Source: Chara braunii (lineage: Eukaryota > Streptophyta > Charophyceae > Charales > Characeae). Taken from it: a stretch of 64,000 nt of DNA. Location: positions 315,553 to 379,552 of the forward strand of contig BFEA01000452.1 in assembly GCA_003427395.1 (NCBI GenBank), given 5' to 3'. Position numbers and translations under genes: made by a program. Below are positions 20,760-31,714 of this stretch, in pieces. The number at the start of each line of letters is the position of its first letter. The first letter of the stretch is position 1. The notes under the pieces were generated by a model, which did no database searches, was not told the origin of the DNA, and saw nothing but the letters and a program-made list of their open reading frames with translations.

Positions 20760-22437
20760 TGACCATGACGTTGAATCCCCGGCGATAGATTTGCGGCGAA
20801 GCTGCCGAATCAGTTGTCGATGGTGATGAAACCGTGCATGCGATGGATTGTTGCACGTGGAGCGGTTGGTCCAGCGGTGGAACCGAGTGGACAGCATAGT
20901 CCTCGTAAGTGTAACGAGAACTTGCGGCATTCGCATTCTCCCCAGATGTGCAGGAGGCAGCTAGCAAGGCGGCCGAATCTGGCGGAGTAGAAGGTGGAGT
21001 CGCCTCACCTTCCGTGGAACTCAGTTTCCCTAGTTGAGGCGAGGTCCCACATCCTCCTTGCACTGATCCTAGCACAGACAGGTCTTGTGCTTGGTGCTGT
21101 TGCACCAATAGGTCAAGCCAAACTTGACCCATGGAAACTGTCCTGGCTGTCCATTTCCGGCCTGCGATGCGGATTTCGCCTTCCCATTGTTGCGGGACTT
21201 GTTGGTGCTTCGCGGCTGGACAGCGGCCACCTGATCTCCGTCACTTGATGCTGGAGTGGCTGCTGGGTTATCTCCACTGTCCTGCTGGACTGCAGCGAAG
21301 TGCTGCTGTCGCGGACCAGTTCGTACCTTCTCCACATAGGACGGCTGCCATGTTGACTTCTCGTGTCCAGCTGACCTGTTGGTCTTGATGATCCCCTCGG
21401 TTTGTCAATGATCTCAGCGAAGGTGGTGTACTGCTCGCGATCACCAATGCCGCACATGACCTGTTGTAAAACTCGCGGGCGTCGTCGACGATGAACCGCT
21501 TCTTCCATTCCTTCGTCATGTCTTCCCAGGAGACCTTGTACAGGTCTGAAACCTAGACGCCGTGGACGTTTGCCATGTGGCTGAGCCACATCTGACAGCC
21601 GCCCTTGGTGTTGATGAACAGCGCCCTGATGAACAGATGGTTGGGGACCTCATGAATCCCCAACTCCGTTGTAAATCCTTGCCACCAGACGACCGGGTCT
21701 TGATGAGTATAGTCATCAAACTTCTCGATCCGGAACGTCGGCATCTTGTATGGCTTTGCCGAGTTGTTGTTGTTGCTGTGGTCAGTCTGCTGTTGCTGAC
21801 TGATCTTGGTGTCCAGCAGATCAAACCGCTGGCTGATGGTGGCCGGCGCTGCGAAGGCAATGATGTCTCCTAGCATTGCCACTGCGTGGTCAACGCGTTC
21901 CTCCAGTTGGTGGGCAGACGGGGCAATGCTGGATTTCCCAACCTCCGACCTTGGTGGAACTTGTTCCAAGTCCTGTACACGGGCGTCAAGTGCCCATGTG
22001 GCATCCTCGTGCTGAGCCTTATGGTTCCGCACGGCCCGCTGGAGGTTCGCCAGCTCGGTCTGTAGGTGGTTACAAGTGTAAACCAACCTGGCCACGAGCT
22101 TGGCCATGAACTCCTTATGCTGCTCTTTCGGTGTTGCCCCGTCGCCGTTCGGTTCAAAGTGCCAAAACTTGAGTCTCTCAATGCTGGTTGCTTCATGCCG
22201 CTGCAGCAGATTCTGGGCTTCTTTGCGGCGAGCCTGGGTAGCTGCGTCAGCTTCGGCCTGTAGCCGCAGCTTCTCTGCTGCTGCCGCTGTTTCAGCCTGT
22301 ACGCGGGCAGCCTCGGCTGCCAGCTGGCGCTTTTCCTCAACCTCGATCAGATCGATCTGAGCCTGGAACCGCTGTTTGTACTCGGCCAGAGTCTCGTTGG
22401 CCAGTTGGCCTGGCTTGCCCAGGGCTGCCCCTGTCAT
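20760..22437 (-). pseudogene. Element B gag
   Basis: The capsid protein frame reads from a Met at 22437 (MTGAALGKPGQ) through TLAEYKQRFQAQI, an Ala/Glu-rich coiled-coil-like stretch (about residues 35-80) and a Gln/Asn-rich linker. It then reaches the capsid core YKMPTFRIEKFDDYTHQDPV and GCQMWLSHMANVHG. A TAG interrupts it at about 21553, after which SDLYK, SWEDMTKEWKKRFI and further fragments continue in other frames to about 20760. A Cys-rich WCNSTKHKTCLC stretch (about 21073-21105) may be a degenerate zinc knuckle. A Met 10 codons further upstream (22467) is also in frame, but it lies inside the TGACGTGG array, so 22437 is preferred. Confidence 0.8.
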
Positions 22438-22755
22438 GCTGACGTGGCACTGTGTCTGACGGGGCACTGCTGACGTGTCACTGCTTACGTGTCACTGCTG
22501 ACGTGGCACTGTTGCATACGTGGCACTGCTGACATGGCACTGTTGCATACTGCTGACATGTCACCATTGCTGAAGTATCACCGTTGCCTACGTGGCACTG
22601 CTGGCATGGCAATGTTGCGTACTGCTGACGTGGCACTGTCTAATGTGTCACTGTTGCTGACATGTCACTGCTGACATGGCACTGACATGCCACGGCTGAC
22701 GTGGCACTGACATGTCACCGCTGACGTGGCACTGACATGTCACCGCTGACGTGTC
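22438..22755. repeat. GCTGACGTGGCACTG minisatellite in the leader of element B
   Basis: A dozen or more degenerate units of about 15 bp (GCTGACGTGGCACTG, GCTGACATGTCACCG and variants, some with TTGCATAC inserts) fill the plus strand next to gag. In element B's transcribed sense they read CAGTGCCACGTCAGC. The TGACGTGG core matches binding sites of plant bZIP factors, so a regulatory role is conceivable but not shown. Similar single motifs occur in the leaders of C and D. Confidence 0.8.
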
Positions 22756-23558
22756 ACTGTACCAACTGGGAAAAACATGCAAAGGGTGGGTGGGAGGGAA
22801 AACGTAGGTAGGCAACCAACCCAACAATACTTTCCTCCGGCACTAATCAACAGATAAACTAAAAAAAAATAAAAATAAAAAAGGACTTCCTTTTTTTTTT
22901 TTTTGTATCTCTGTCCATCTGTCATGCGTGAGACATGTCAGAAAAGTACGATGAACGAGATCTAGGCTAGGTTCGCAAAGTTTCGGCTTTTAGCAAATGC
23001 AATCTTGAAAAAAAAAAATTGCGAAATAGAGTAGAGATGCGATGTTCAGAAAAGGACTAAATCACGTTTCTCCGATTATAACAATCTGCTACTACGCCTA
23101 AAATGCCATGCTGATAGGCTCCACAAGATTTTAGTTTTCAAAAAAAAATTTGCGAGATAGGATGGAGATTCAATTTTCAGAACCGAGTAAATCTAGTTTC
23201 CGAGAATATGACCATTCCTATCGTTATCCTATTTTGCCTAGAAAACGAAATCCGAAAGTCAGAAAATAAGCGAATATCAGAAATTTCGGCTATGTATGCA
23301 AAATATCAGAAACGAAATGCTACTTTCAGAAAAGTTCGGATATTTGTTGCGTAAACACGAAATGCAAACATCCGAATTTCCAGGTACATCGTAATGCTAT
23401 TATCAGCAATTTCGGATAAAACGAAATGCGATTTTCAGAAATTTTCAGATGTTTGTTACCTGAAAACGAAATACTAATATCGAAATTTTCAGAAAACAAC
23501 GAAATGCAATTATATCTTAGATATAACGAAATGCTATTATCACGTATTTTCAGATATA
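22756..23558. repeat. AT-rich leader of element B with CGAAATGC/TTTCAGAAA repeats
   Basis: Non-coding. It has A/T homopolymers at 22861-22905 and, from about 23170, a degenerate repeat built from ACGAAATGC(A/T)A and TTTTCAGAAATTTCGGA. Joining 23558 to 30498 across element C restores the leader up to the primer-binding site. Confidence 0.65.
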
Positions 23559-24611
23559 TGTGAGGATTGAGCCCTCAAGAGAGGGCCTTGCCGTGATGTA
23601 TATGTTCTGAGCTAAGGCCCCAGCAAGCCTAGTGCCCGCCCTAAGTGAAGGCGGGCCAGCAAATCAACAAGAGCCCTTTGTTCAAACATTTCACGAAGTG
23701 GGGTCCATACAGTTGCAGCACGCTAGTTGGTTGGAGTGCACCGAGTCTCGGATCTCTGCAAATGCAGAAATCCCAGGGCCCCTGAGTTGGTTAGGCCCTG
23801 GGCACATAAACGTGAGGCCGACAATGCATGCTGGAAATAGAGGCCGAAAATGCAAAAGGGAAACCAGTCCACTATATGAATCTGGCTGCAGGCCTTGATG
23901 AAAGAGGCGCAACTGCATCTCCTGGGCCCCCAACTGTATCGGGCCTGGGTTCAGCCACTGGGGCCCAGTCGCAGGCTGAAGGGAGGCCGCCCACACGCAA
24001 CACTGGCATATAGGCAAGCAGGGCGAGTGGGCAAGGATCTTGGCCAATGCAGGCATTGCGGGCACACCGCGCTAATGCGAGCTGCTGCGCTGTGCATAGC
24101 TGCACTGCGCTGGGATCAAGCAGGCTAGCGCTAGGCAGTAGGGCGCTGCCTGCACACAGGGCACTGGCGGCCATAGCCTGGGCCGCAAGAGGGTGCAGTG
24201 GAGGTGAAGGGCTAAGGTGGTTCTTCAGAGGTGAAGGGCGCTGTGTGGGTAACAAGGAAGAGTGTGGGAGGAAGAGGACACGTACCTGGTGGAGGTGGAG
24301 GTCGGCATTGGTGTTGACATCATCACTCGCTGGTAGTCAAGTTGTCTGGTTGCTTTCATTGCTGTAGTTGTAGGATTAGTCTGTAGAGCAGGTAGGGCGC
24401 CTGGCGCCATTCAGACAGAGAGCTACATTGGGTTATGCTGTTGGTGTTGCCCTGTTGGGCTTGGACATTGACTCACGATACTTCTGTATTGTTCTCAAAT
24501 GGATGGTGACTCGGTTCCATTGTTCTATCTGCTTTGGCTTTGACTACTTGGACTTCAGTGTGAATTTGCAATCTGGATTTCTGTGCTTCGTCCATATTCA
24601 TGTTCCTTGCA
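23559..24611 (+). mobile_element. Element C 5' LTR
   Basis: Starts TGTGAGGATTGAGCCC and ends CATGTTCCTTGCA. It contains the hairpin GCCCGCCctaagtgaaGGCGGGC near 23635-23657, also present in the D LTRs. Followed within four bases by the primer-binding site. Confidence 0.92.
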
Positions 24612-24612
24612 A

Positions 24613-24629
24613 TTTGGTATCGGAGCTGG
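24613..24629 (+). other. Element C primer-binding site
   Basis: TTTGGTATCGGAGCTGG follows the LTR. TGGTATCGGAGC differs by one base (G for A) from TGGTATCAGAGC, the usual plant site complementary to the 3' end of initiator methionine tRNA. Confidence 0.85.
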
Positions 24630-25990
24630 TTTGATCGCCACTTACCTTTGGCACGCTGGCGTTATACAGACTTGGTGCGTTGACGATGCTTCTTCGCAGT
24701 GGGTACTTGTGACGTCAGGCCACTATAGGCGCACGCCCTGGGAAGAGAGGGGTGCGCCGGAAGGCTAAGACGGCAGTGTATGTCGTGGTGACATGCGGCA
24801 TGTATGATTGGTGATGAGAGCATGCTGATGTGGCATTCGGCTGAGGTGGCACTGCATTGCGTTGTGGGTGGTACCGAGGCCAAGACCGGTCATCAAATGC
24901 ACACTCAGCTCAATTGGTGAGAAATCTGTGGTTGGGGGCAGCTATGTCCAGGTACGTTGTTCCCTTACCTTATCTCCTCTCTCAATCTCTTCTTACCGTG
25001 AGGAAATGAGTCCAACTTGAGAGTCCTCTCTTTTGGTGAGGTGTCAAATGCGCGCTACCTTGAGAGACGACAATCTTCCCGGAAGCATATGAATGGAGCA
25101 TGGGCGATGCCTCTGAAGGGCCCTGGTCAACGCAGTTGGGTCACGGTCACCATGCCAACCCAATGGGAGTAGGTCACACATGGGATGGCTGCTGTCCATT
25201 TTGGCACTTGCTGCGCTAAATAGAAGTCCTTCCGGGTGTGCCAGCCTTTTATGAGACGCTTACCAGACCGTCTATAAACATTTCTGGTTGGGGACTCGGA
25301 TTGAATCTGGCTGTGATCGTCCTGTCTACGACGTTAAATAATTCCTGAAGAGATGGGGGCGCGCTATAAATTCCTCCTGATCAGCCAGATCAACCGGGTG
25401 TAAGGCTCGTTCCGTACGAGGGTAAATAAGAGTGGACTGGCTGGCTTGCTCGGCAATGACTTGGGCACAGGGGTGGGCCGAGAATAACACACATAGACAA
25501 CGCTGCTCGAGGATGCTCTTCGGTATGTTCGATTGAGGGGAGGGTAGGTTCTAATTGGTGCTCAACTAGAAACACAACTATACCCCACTAATCATACATC
25601 TGCAACATAGTCTTGTTTTATTATTGATTAGTTCGTTGACAGCTGCTAACGCCTCACAGACAGATTAGAGTAGGACTGTTTTATACTACCATAGCCAGTT
25701 CTATCTAATCCTGACTGTAAGTGAACTAATCAATGATAGGATAAGATTTTGTGTACAGTCTATGTGAATGATGTTCGACAATCGCTTGACCGTGGTGAAG
25801 ATACCTTACCGGACACATTTATTTTTAGCAAATTAGGTGCCGGTCAGAGAGATGCTGTGGTAGGACTCCACTAGGGGGTTGTAGTGCAGATAATGTTTGC
25901 CTAGCTGTTGAGTGGGTCAGACAGCGATGAGGGTAGAGTTGACGATGAGAGACTCACGGTCGGAACTAAACAGAGTTCCGTTCGTGTTCT
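24630..25990 (+). other. Element C leader
   Basis: Non-coding leader that aligns with D's leader (33975-35250). It includes a GCTGATGTGGCATTCGG / GCTGAGGTGGCACTGCATTG motif pair (about 24826-24858) and TCCAGGTACGTT (about 24948-24960), which has the form of a CAG|GTACGT splice donor and is conserved in D. Confidence 0.7.
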
Positions 25991-27471
25991 AGATTCTAGG
26001 TACGAAAGTCAAGCGACGGCTTAGGGCCGGAGAAAGAGCCCGTGCATGAGCAGCAGCCGAGAGAACAGCAAGGGAAGTTGCACAGCTGGTAGCAGCAGCG
26101 AACATAGCACCTAGAAAGGCCGTCCCAGCTGCAATGGCTACCGCAGCAGCATCCAATGCTGCCATCTCGTCTGGAACCTCGTCTGGGACCCAATTGGGAA
26201 TGTAATGGGCCCCGGGCATCTCTAGTAGCGTAGTTTCTGTTCTCTCCATCAGTCAAATGGCGGGCTTGCAGTTAAGCCCGTTGACCCCACGCCAGCGGGA
26301 GTTGAGGGAACTCCAGCAAGTCGAAAGGATCCATGCACGGCTAGTGAGGGAACTTTAGGAAGCCACAGAGAGAAAGAGAGAGAGGATAGTCAGGTTGGAA
26401 AGAGTCGAGGCCAACAAAACTGCGTTAGAGGCAACAAACGAGCCAGTGATGTTTGACCCAATGAAGGTGTTGAGGTCTAGTTTGCTCACACCACGCACGC
26501 GTAGTCAGCAAAGAAGACTTCATGCAAGACACCTTGGATTAGACATTGACTCAGTTGCAGCAACTAAGCTCTAGGCTGCTCGCAGTTTATAAATCGCCAC
26601 TCCCTAAGATCGCAGTTATAGGCATCTATCCCCAAGCTGGCACACAACCAAGCGGTTCGTCAGCAGCAGCAGCACAGACTGTAGCTTCTTCTTCTTCTAT
26701 TCAGGCGGTGACAGCTACTCAATCACCGCCACAGCGACCTGTTCCACCACAAGAACAGCAGCAAGTTCCTTGTTCTCAAAGACCCCGAAGAGGGCTCCCC
26801 TTCCTTAAGGAGGATCTCAATCTCAGGTTGAGATCATTTCCGATGTGGGTGAGGGCCAAGAGAACCTTGTTGGAGAAGGAAGTGATAACTGGCCTAGTGT
26901 GTTCATAGCGAAAGTCGGGTATGAAGGACACATAGGAGAGTTCGTCGAGAGGGTAGAAGCTCGCTGGCACAATCAATTAGGGAGTTTACGACTACCGTTG
27001 AGAATCTCATTGGTGTCCCAGGCATTCGTTATTTCTCCTTGAGAGTCAGAGAACACAGTTGGCTAATCACACTTCAGTAGACGAAAGAAGGGAGAGTCCA
27101 CAGGAGTGGAAGAGGTAGGGTAGACGAAAGATGAGGTCAATGACCCTTTTGACCTGATGGACACACCAGAGAATGCGGTGAGGACTATGCTGAGGGTAGC
27201 ACCCTTTCCGCGGTATTAAAAAGGCTAAGGCGGATGGCCAAGAGAAGGGCCATCAAAAGAGTCAAGGGCAGGCCCCCTCCAATCAGTCCAAGGTTGATGA
27301 TTGGGTTAAGGCTGGCTTAAACTAGTGTAGAGGGACCGCCGTTCGCATGGAGCTTGCATTAACTAGGTGAAAATGAGCATACCCAGAATAAGTGCAAGAA
27401 AGCTAAGGTCAAGCAGAAGATACCCCTAAGGGAGGGGTGCCTTCTTCCCAGGCTTTTAGCTAGGGAAACAC
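25991..27471 (+). pseudogene. Element C gag remnant
   Basis: Aligns with D's gag but is broken into short frames. An Ala-rich N-terminal region (26030-26200) is followed by an Arg/Glu-rich patch (26340-26420) and a Gln/Ser/Pro-rich linker in the 26546-26908 frame. Capsid fragments (about 26900-27240) and a zinc-knuckle remnant follow. In the last (27345-27405), CIN is followed directly by a stop, where D has CINCGEYGHTQFKC. Multiple stops and indels rule out a functional protein. Confidence 0.75.
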
Positions 27472-27985
27472 ATGAGGCCGGTGGGAGTTTTAGCTGCTTC
27501 TACTCGTGGTGAACTGGGAATACCCTCCCCACTTCAGGAGTTGGCCAAGGCTAATGACTCTTTAGTCATCCCGCAGACTCATCTAGACCAAAATGTGCTT
27601 CGTACATTAGATGTGTCTAAGCCCTTAGAGGATTCGCAGAGTAAGTGGTCAGACAGGGACCCTACAGAATCCTAGGTGGCACAAAGTGGTGGTCCTAGAA
27701 GTGTGTGGAAGTTGGTGTAGGAGGCCGCAAATGTGGTGCCTTCGTTGACATTGGCTCCACGCGGAACTACATAAGCTCTGCCTGTATCGAAAGGCTGCGC
27801 CACGGGACCAGGTACAGCAACCGGTAGCATCTACTTTGGCCAACGACAAGCGCTTTGTAGTGAGTGAAAGACTATGTCAAGGACGTAGTCTGAACCTCTT
27901 TTGGAGGAGGGAAACTTAATCATAGGATTTCATTCCGATTAGTGATGAGTTGTCATTCAACATGCTGTTAGGAGTGTACTACCTT
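27472..27985 (+). pseudogene. Element C protease remnant
   Basis: Fragments LQELAKANDSLVIPQTHLD and, after a stop and shift, GAFVDIGSTRNYISSACIERL match the D protease region. The active-site loop reads Asp-Ile-Gly-Ser, as in D, rather than Asp-Ser/Thr-Gly. A frameshift follows the loop. Confidence 0.75.
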
Positions 27986-28485
27986 GAGGCTACCAAGCCC
28001 CAATTTGGACTGGGACAAGAAAGTGTTGAAGCATGAGTCGCCTGATAGGAGAACCATTAGACTAGCTAAGTGAGAGGCTAGTAGGTTGTTTGAGTCCTAT
28101 GCGTGCTTATGAACAGCAACGTTCTACAATACAAAACCAAGAGGAAGGCATGTACCTATTTTATATCGTCGCCAAGTTCCTTGATCTGTTCAAGAAGCCC
28201 ACAGGAGTCGTTGAAAGGGAGATAGTCCACACCCTAGAAATAATTCCAAGGAGTAAAACCCCAAAAAGGGAAGAATCTATAGGACAGCCTTGGCTGAGAG
28301 GGACGAACTCCATCGACAACTGAAGGAGTTGACAGAAAAAGGGATGCATACAGCCTAGTACTTCTCCCTTCGGATCCCCAGTATTGTCTGTAACGAAGGA
28401 GGGAGGAAGTTTGAGGATGCGCTTTGATTATAGAGGCCTCAAAGCCATCACAGTGAAGAACGCAGAGCCTCTAAATGGCTAGTAT
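27986..28485 (+). pseudogene. Element C reverse transcriptase remnant with internal deletion
   Basis: Readable pieces match D: the VYYLEATKPQFG-type linker and FLDLFKKPTGVVEREIVHTL, then [20 protein letters not shown] and [16 protein letters not shown]. Immediately after the AEPL codons (about 28473) the sequence jumps to the equivalent of D position about 38584. About 430 bp carrying both catalytic aspartate motifs is missing. The copy cannot make active reverse transcriptase. Confidence 0.8.
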
Positions 28486-28905
28486 TAGGGACTGGCCACA
28501 TCCTCAGAGGGTGACTGAGGTTAGATCTTCCTTAGGGATGAGCCGCTACTATAGGAATTCCGTAAAGAACTATTCTACAGCCGTCTCTCCTTTTACAGAT
28601 CTTACTCGACTTGACACCTCATGAGACTGGAGTGACGAGTGTGAGGCTGCCTTCAAACGATTTAAGCACACACTCATGAATCACGAGTTTCTCACGATTC
28701 CCGATCCTCAGAGGCCATTTATAGTAACCACTGACGCTAACCAGTATGGGATTGGCACAGTGCTGGCTCAGCAGGATGGGAAGAAGTTGAGGCCAATTGA
28801 GCATGAGCAAAAGGATGTCATCTAAGAAGTTGGCCAAGTCCACTTAAGTAAGGGAACTCTATGCCCTATATAAGGCTTTAATTCACTGAAGATACTATAT
28901 GTTGG
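28486..28905 (+). pseudogene. Element C RNase H remnant
   Basis: Matches D's RNase H region with stops: RPFIVTTDANQYGIGTVLAQQ (first Asp strand retained) and an altered YERELYAL motif in which the codon before RELYAL is a stop. It then breaks off near 28905 at a second deletion. Confidence 0.75.
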
Positions 28906-29443
28906 GAACATTACCTTAGGGCACTAGTTTCTGAATTTAGCATATCTCACGAGCTAACTCAATCGATGGTGGAAGCCTACCGGAAAGTCCATCTCCTGAT
29001 GAATGGATTATGCTTTCTGAACAAGGCAGGGAATAACAGGTTAGTTGGTCCATCTAGGAAAGTCTTGGATGTAGTGGGGAATGATTTGGGTGATCCATCC
29101 TATGTTATCCGTATCCCTGATAACCTGCGCACTACCCAGTTTTTCACGCCTCAAAGCTTGCACTTTTCGCTGAGACAGATCAATTTCCAAGGAGATCGAT
29201 GCTGCCCCCAACCATGGATGGCCACATGGACGTCGACGACATTCTGGAGCATAGAGACATGCCTGTTTCAAGACCTCTGGACAGAGGGAAACATCCATAC
29301 TGATCCTAAAGAAGATCGTTGGTTCACTAGAGAGGAGCTGATTGAGATAGCACCTCAATTGGTGAATATGAAAGACAGCTCAAGGGGGAAGGCACCTGCG
29401 AAGTATGCATCTCAGCGGACTTTCGAAGCTAAGGGGGATGGAA
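28906..29443 (+). pseudogene. Element C residual integrase C-terminus and polypurine tract
   Basis: Two further deletion joints bring a short pre-integrase piece (MVEAYRKVHLLMNGLCFLNK) directly next to the C-terminal domain (VLDVVGNDLGDPSYVIRIPD). The whole integrase catalytic core, about 0.9 kb in D, is gone. The tail encodes a PPTMDGHMDVDDILEHRD-like stretch and RWFTREELIEIAPQLV. An AAGGGGGATGGAA tract (29431-29443) precedes the 3' LTR. Confidence 0.78.
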
Positions 29444-30493
29444 TGTGAGGACTGACCCCTCAAGAAGGGGCCTTGTCGTGATGTACATGTTCTGGGCTAA
29501 GGCCCCAGCAAGCCTAGTGCCCGCACTAAGTGAAGGCGGGCCAGCAAATCAACAAGAGCCCTTTGTTCAAACATTTCACGAAGTGGGGTCCATACAGTTG
29601 CAGCATGCTAGTTGGTTGGAGTGCACCGAGTCTCGGATCTCTGCAAATGCAGAAATCCCAGGGCCCCTGAGTTGGTTAGGCCCTGGGCACATAAACGTGA
29701 GGCCGACAATGCATGCTGGANATAGAGGCCGAAAATGCAAAAGGGAAACCNGTCCACTATATGAATCTGGCTGCAGGCCTTGATGAAAGAGGCGCAACTG
29801 CATCTCCTGGGCCCCCAACTGTATCGGGCCTGGGTTCAGCCACTGGGGCCCAGTCGCAGGCTGAAGGGAGGCCGCCCACACGCAACACTGGCATATAGGC
29901 AAGCAGGGCGAGTGGGCAAGGATCTTGGCCAATGCAGGCATTGCGGGCACGCTGCGCTAATGCGAGCTGCTCCGCTGTGCATACCTGCGCTGCGCTGGGA
30001 TCAAGCAGGCTAGCGCTAGGCGGTAGGGCGCTGCCTGGACACAGGGCACTGGCGGCCATAGCCTGGGCCGCAAGAGGGTGCAGTGGAGGTGAAGGGCGAA
30101 GGTGGTTCAGAGGTGAAGGGCGCTGTGTGGGTAACAAGGAAGAGTGTGGGAGGACGAGGACACTTACCTGGTGGAGGTGGAGGTCGGCATTGGTGTTGAC
30201 ATCATCACTCGCTGGTAGTCAAGTTGTCTGGTTGCTTTCATTGCTGTAGTTGTAGGATTAGTCTGTAGAGCAGGTAGGGCGCCTGGCGCCATTCAGACAG
30301 AGAGCTACATTGGGTTATGCTGTTGGTGTTGCCCTGTTGGGCTTGGACATTGACTCACGATACTTCTGTATTGTTCTCAAATGGATGGTGACTCGGTTCC
30401 ATTGTGCTATCTGCTTTGGCTTTGACTACTTGGACTTCAGTGTGAATTTGCAATCTGGATTTCTGTGCTTCGTCCATATTCATGTTCCTTGCA
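29444..30493 (+). mobile_element. Element C 3' LTR
   Basis: Begins TGTGAGGACTGACCCC and ends TTGCA at 30493, followed by the TATA target duplication and then resumed element B leader. Two ambiguous bases (29722, 29752). Differences from the 5' LTR cluster in the first 100 bases (about eight). Confidence 0.92.
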
Positions 30494-30575
30494 TATATGC
30501 GAAAGAAAGAAAAAAAAAATTCAGAGATTTGACGAAGTCCTACTTGATTTAGCGGGTCCTCTGAATGAGAGGTCC

Positions 30576-30587
30576 GCTCCGATACCA
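30576..30587 (-). other. Element B primer-binding site
   Basis: On the minus strand TGGTATCGGAGC follows the 5' LTR after three bases. It is identical to the site of element C, again one base from the standard initiator-Met tRNA complement. This fixes the 5' end of element B on the right. Confidence 0.88.
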
Positions 30588-30590
30588 AAC

Positions 30591-31714
30591 TGTTGCATAC
30601 TGTACCGTGCAGACCAAAACAAGAACCGACCTCTCAATGCAAAGTACAAGATGGCGCAAAGGGAAGACTTAGATACCAATGATCCGATCAATCAATGTTG
30701 CAATGCAGCCCTGAACATACATCATCATCATCATCCCAGAGGGTGAAAGGGGTCTGGCGCTTCACACAGGAAGACTGCGCCAGCCCCACACATACACAGA
30801 CGAAGAGGAGGGGGGTTAGACGAAGAGGAGGGAAAGATGGGAATGTCGTCAACACCAAGTCTTCGGCACAGGCCCAAATAGTCCCTCGTCAAAATGTCTG
30901 AATCCCGAATGTCGAGTCTGTATCCAATGTCGTCAAGTCTCAGGTCATATCTCTCTCTCGTAGTCCACAGATACTGAGAAGTAGGCAGCGAGAGGGGAAG
31001 AAGAGATGGTGGACTTAGAAGAGGAAGAAGAAGAACTCTCTCTCTCTCTCTCAGTCCAGTACTAACCTGTGAAGGTGGCGCTGTGATGCAGGTACCTCGA
31101 AGATGGAGCTGGAGCGATGGCGCACAGGAAAGTACCACTGGCCTCCGCCAGTCACCTCTTTCCCATATCACTACTACCACTACTGCTATAGCGCCCAGCG
31201 CTGAAGACTACACTAGCGCTAAGCTGCCCTGGGCAGCACTCCTCCTGAGTGCTGCTCCGCTATCCTGAAGACTACACTGACTACTGTCCAACTACCTACC
31301 CGTGAAGTTCCTGGGAAGGTCCTATGTACTACCACGGGTGCCTCCTGACTGCAGGCGAGCAGTCCAGGAGGCTGCTCTTGCCAATGTCGATCGGAGGCAG
31401 GGGCTGCAGCTGCAGCTCCTGCTCAAGCTCGTGAGGACAGGCTATTTCTGGCCTGTTCCGCATCCCTGTTTACGTGCCTGAGTCTTAGGGGCGGTCGAAA
31501 CAATGAGGGCCTGAAAAAGGCCCTCAGTTTCAGGCTGGAAAAACTCTGGGTCTGAAAGACCCAGAAATAGGCTGAAACGGAGTAGAGCTGCAGGCCCTCG
31601 TTTTCAGCTTTCAGGCTGAAACGACCAGGGCCTGTAAGCCCTAAGTTTTAGGCTTTTAGGCTGAATGTCCGGGACGGGCCCTGCAGGGCCCGTGTGGCTA
31701 CGCAGTATGCCACA
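30591..31714 (-). mobile_element. Element B 5' LTR
   Basis: Reverse complement runs from TGTGGCATACTGCG at 31714 to GTATGCAACA at 30591, with the primer-binding site directly beyond. It aligns along its length with the 3' LTR; one copy of the 28-bp GCCCAGCGCTGAAGACTAC unit is present. Confidence 0.92.

Larger units (their letters stand above)
23559..30493 (+). mobile_element. Element C: decayed Ty3/gypsy element nested in B
   Basis: LTRs at 23559-24611 and 29444-30493 flank a primer-binding site, leader, remnants of gag, protease, reverse transcriptase and RNase H, and a polypurine tract. The insertion is bounded by TATA on both sides (23555-23558 and 30494-30497; five bases ATATA if the final A of the LTR is shared). 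The LTRs differ at about 20 places in 1050 by eye. In contrast, the interior has many stops and two large deletions relative to D, removing the reverse transcriptase core and most of integrase. It therefore cannot encode its own mobility. Confidence 0.9.
16004..31714 (-). mobile_element. Element B: full-length Ty3/gypsy retrotransposon, interrupted by element C
   Basis: Both LTRs (31714-30591 as 5', 17187-16004 as 3'), a primer-binding site, leader, gag, protease, reverse transcriptase, RNase H, integrase and polypurine tract are present in order on the minus strand. Element C (23559-30493) sits in the leader with a TATA target duplication. Removing it gives an element of roughly 8.8 kb. The two LTRs differ at about 4% of positions in the part I compared by eye. 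Flanking bases (ATAGC on the left, AAGTC on the right) do not match, so no target duplication for B itself was found. Coding frames are broken, so it is not autonomous now. Confidence 0.88.

Noticed and set aside
22438-22755. CRISPR-like array
   Set aside because: Units are contiguous, about 15 bp, without unique spacers, in a eukaryotic retrotransposon leader.
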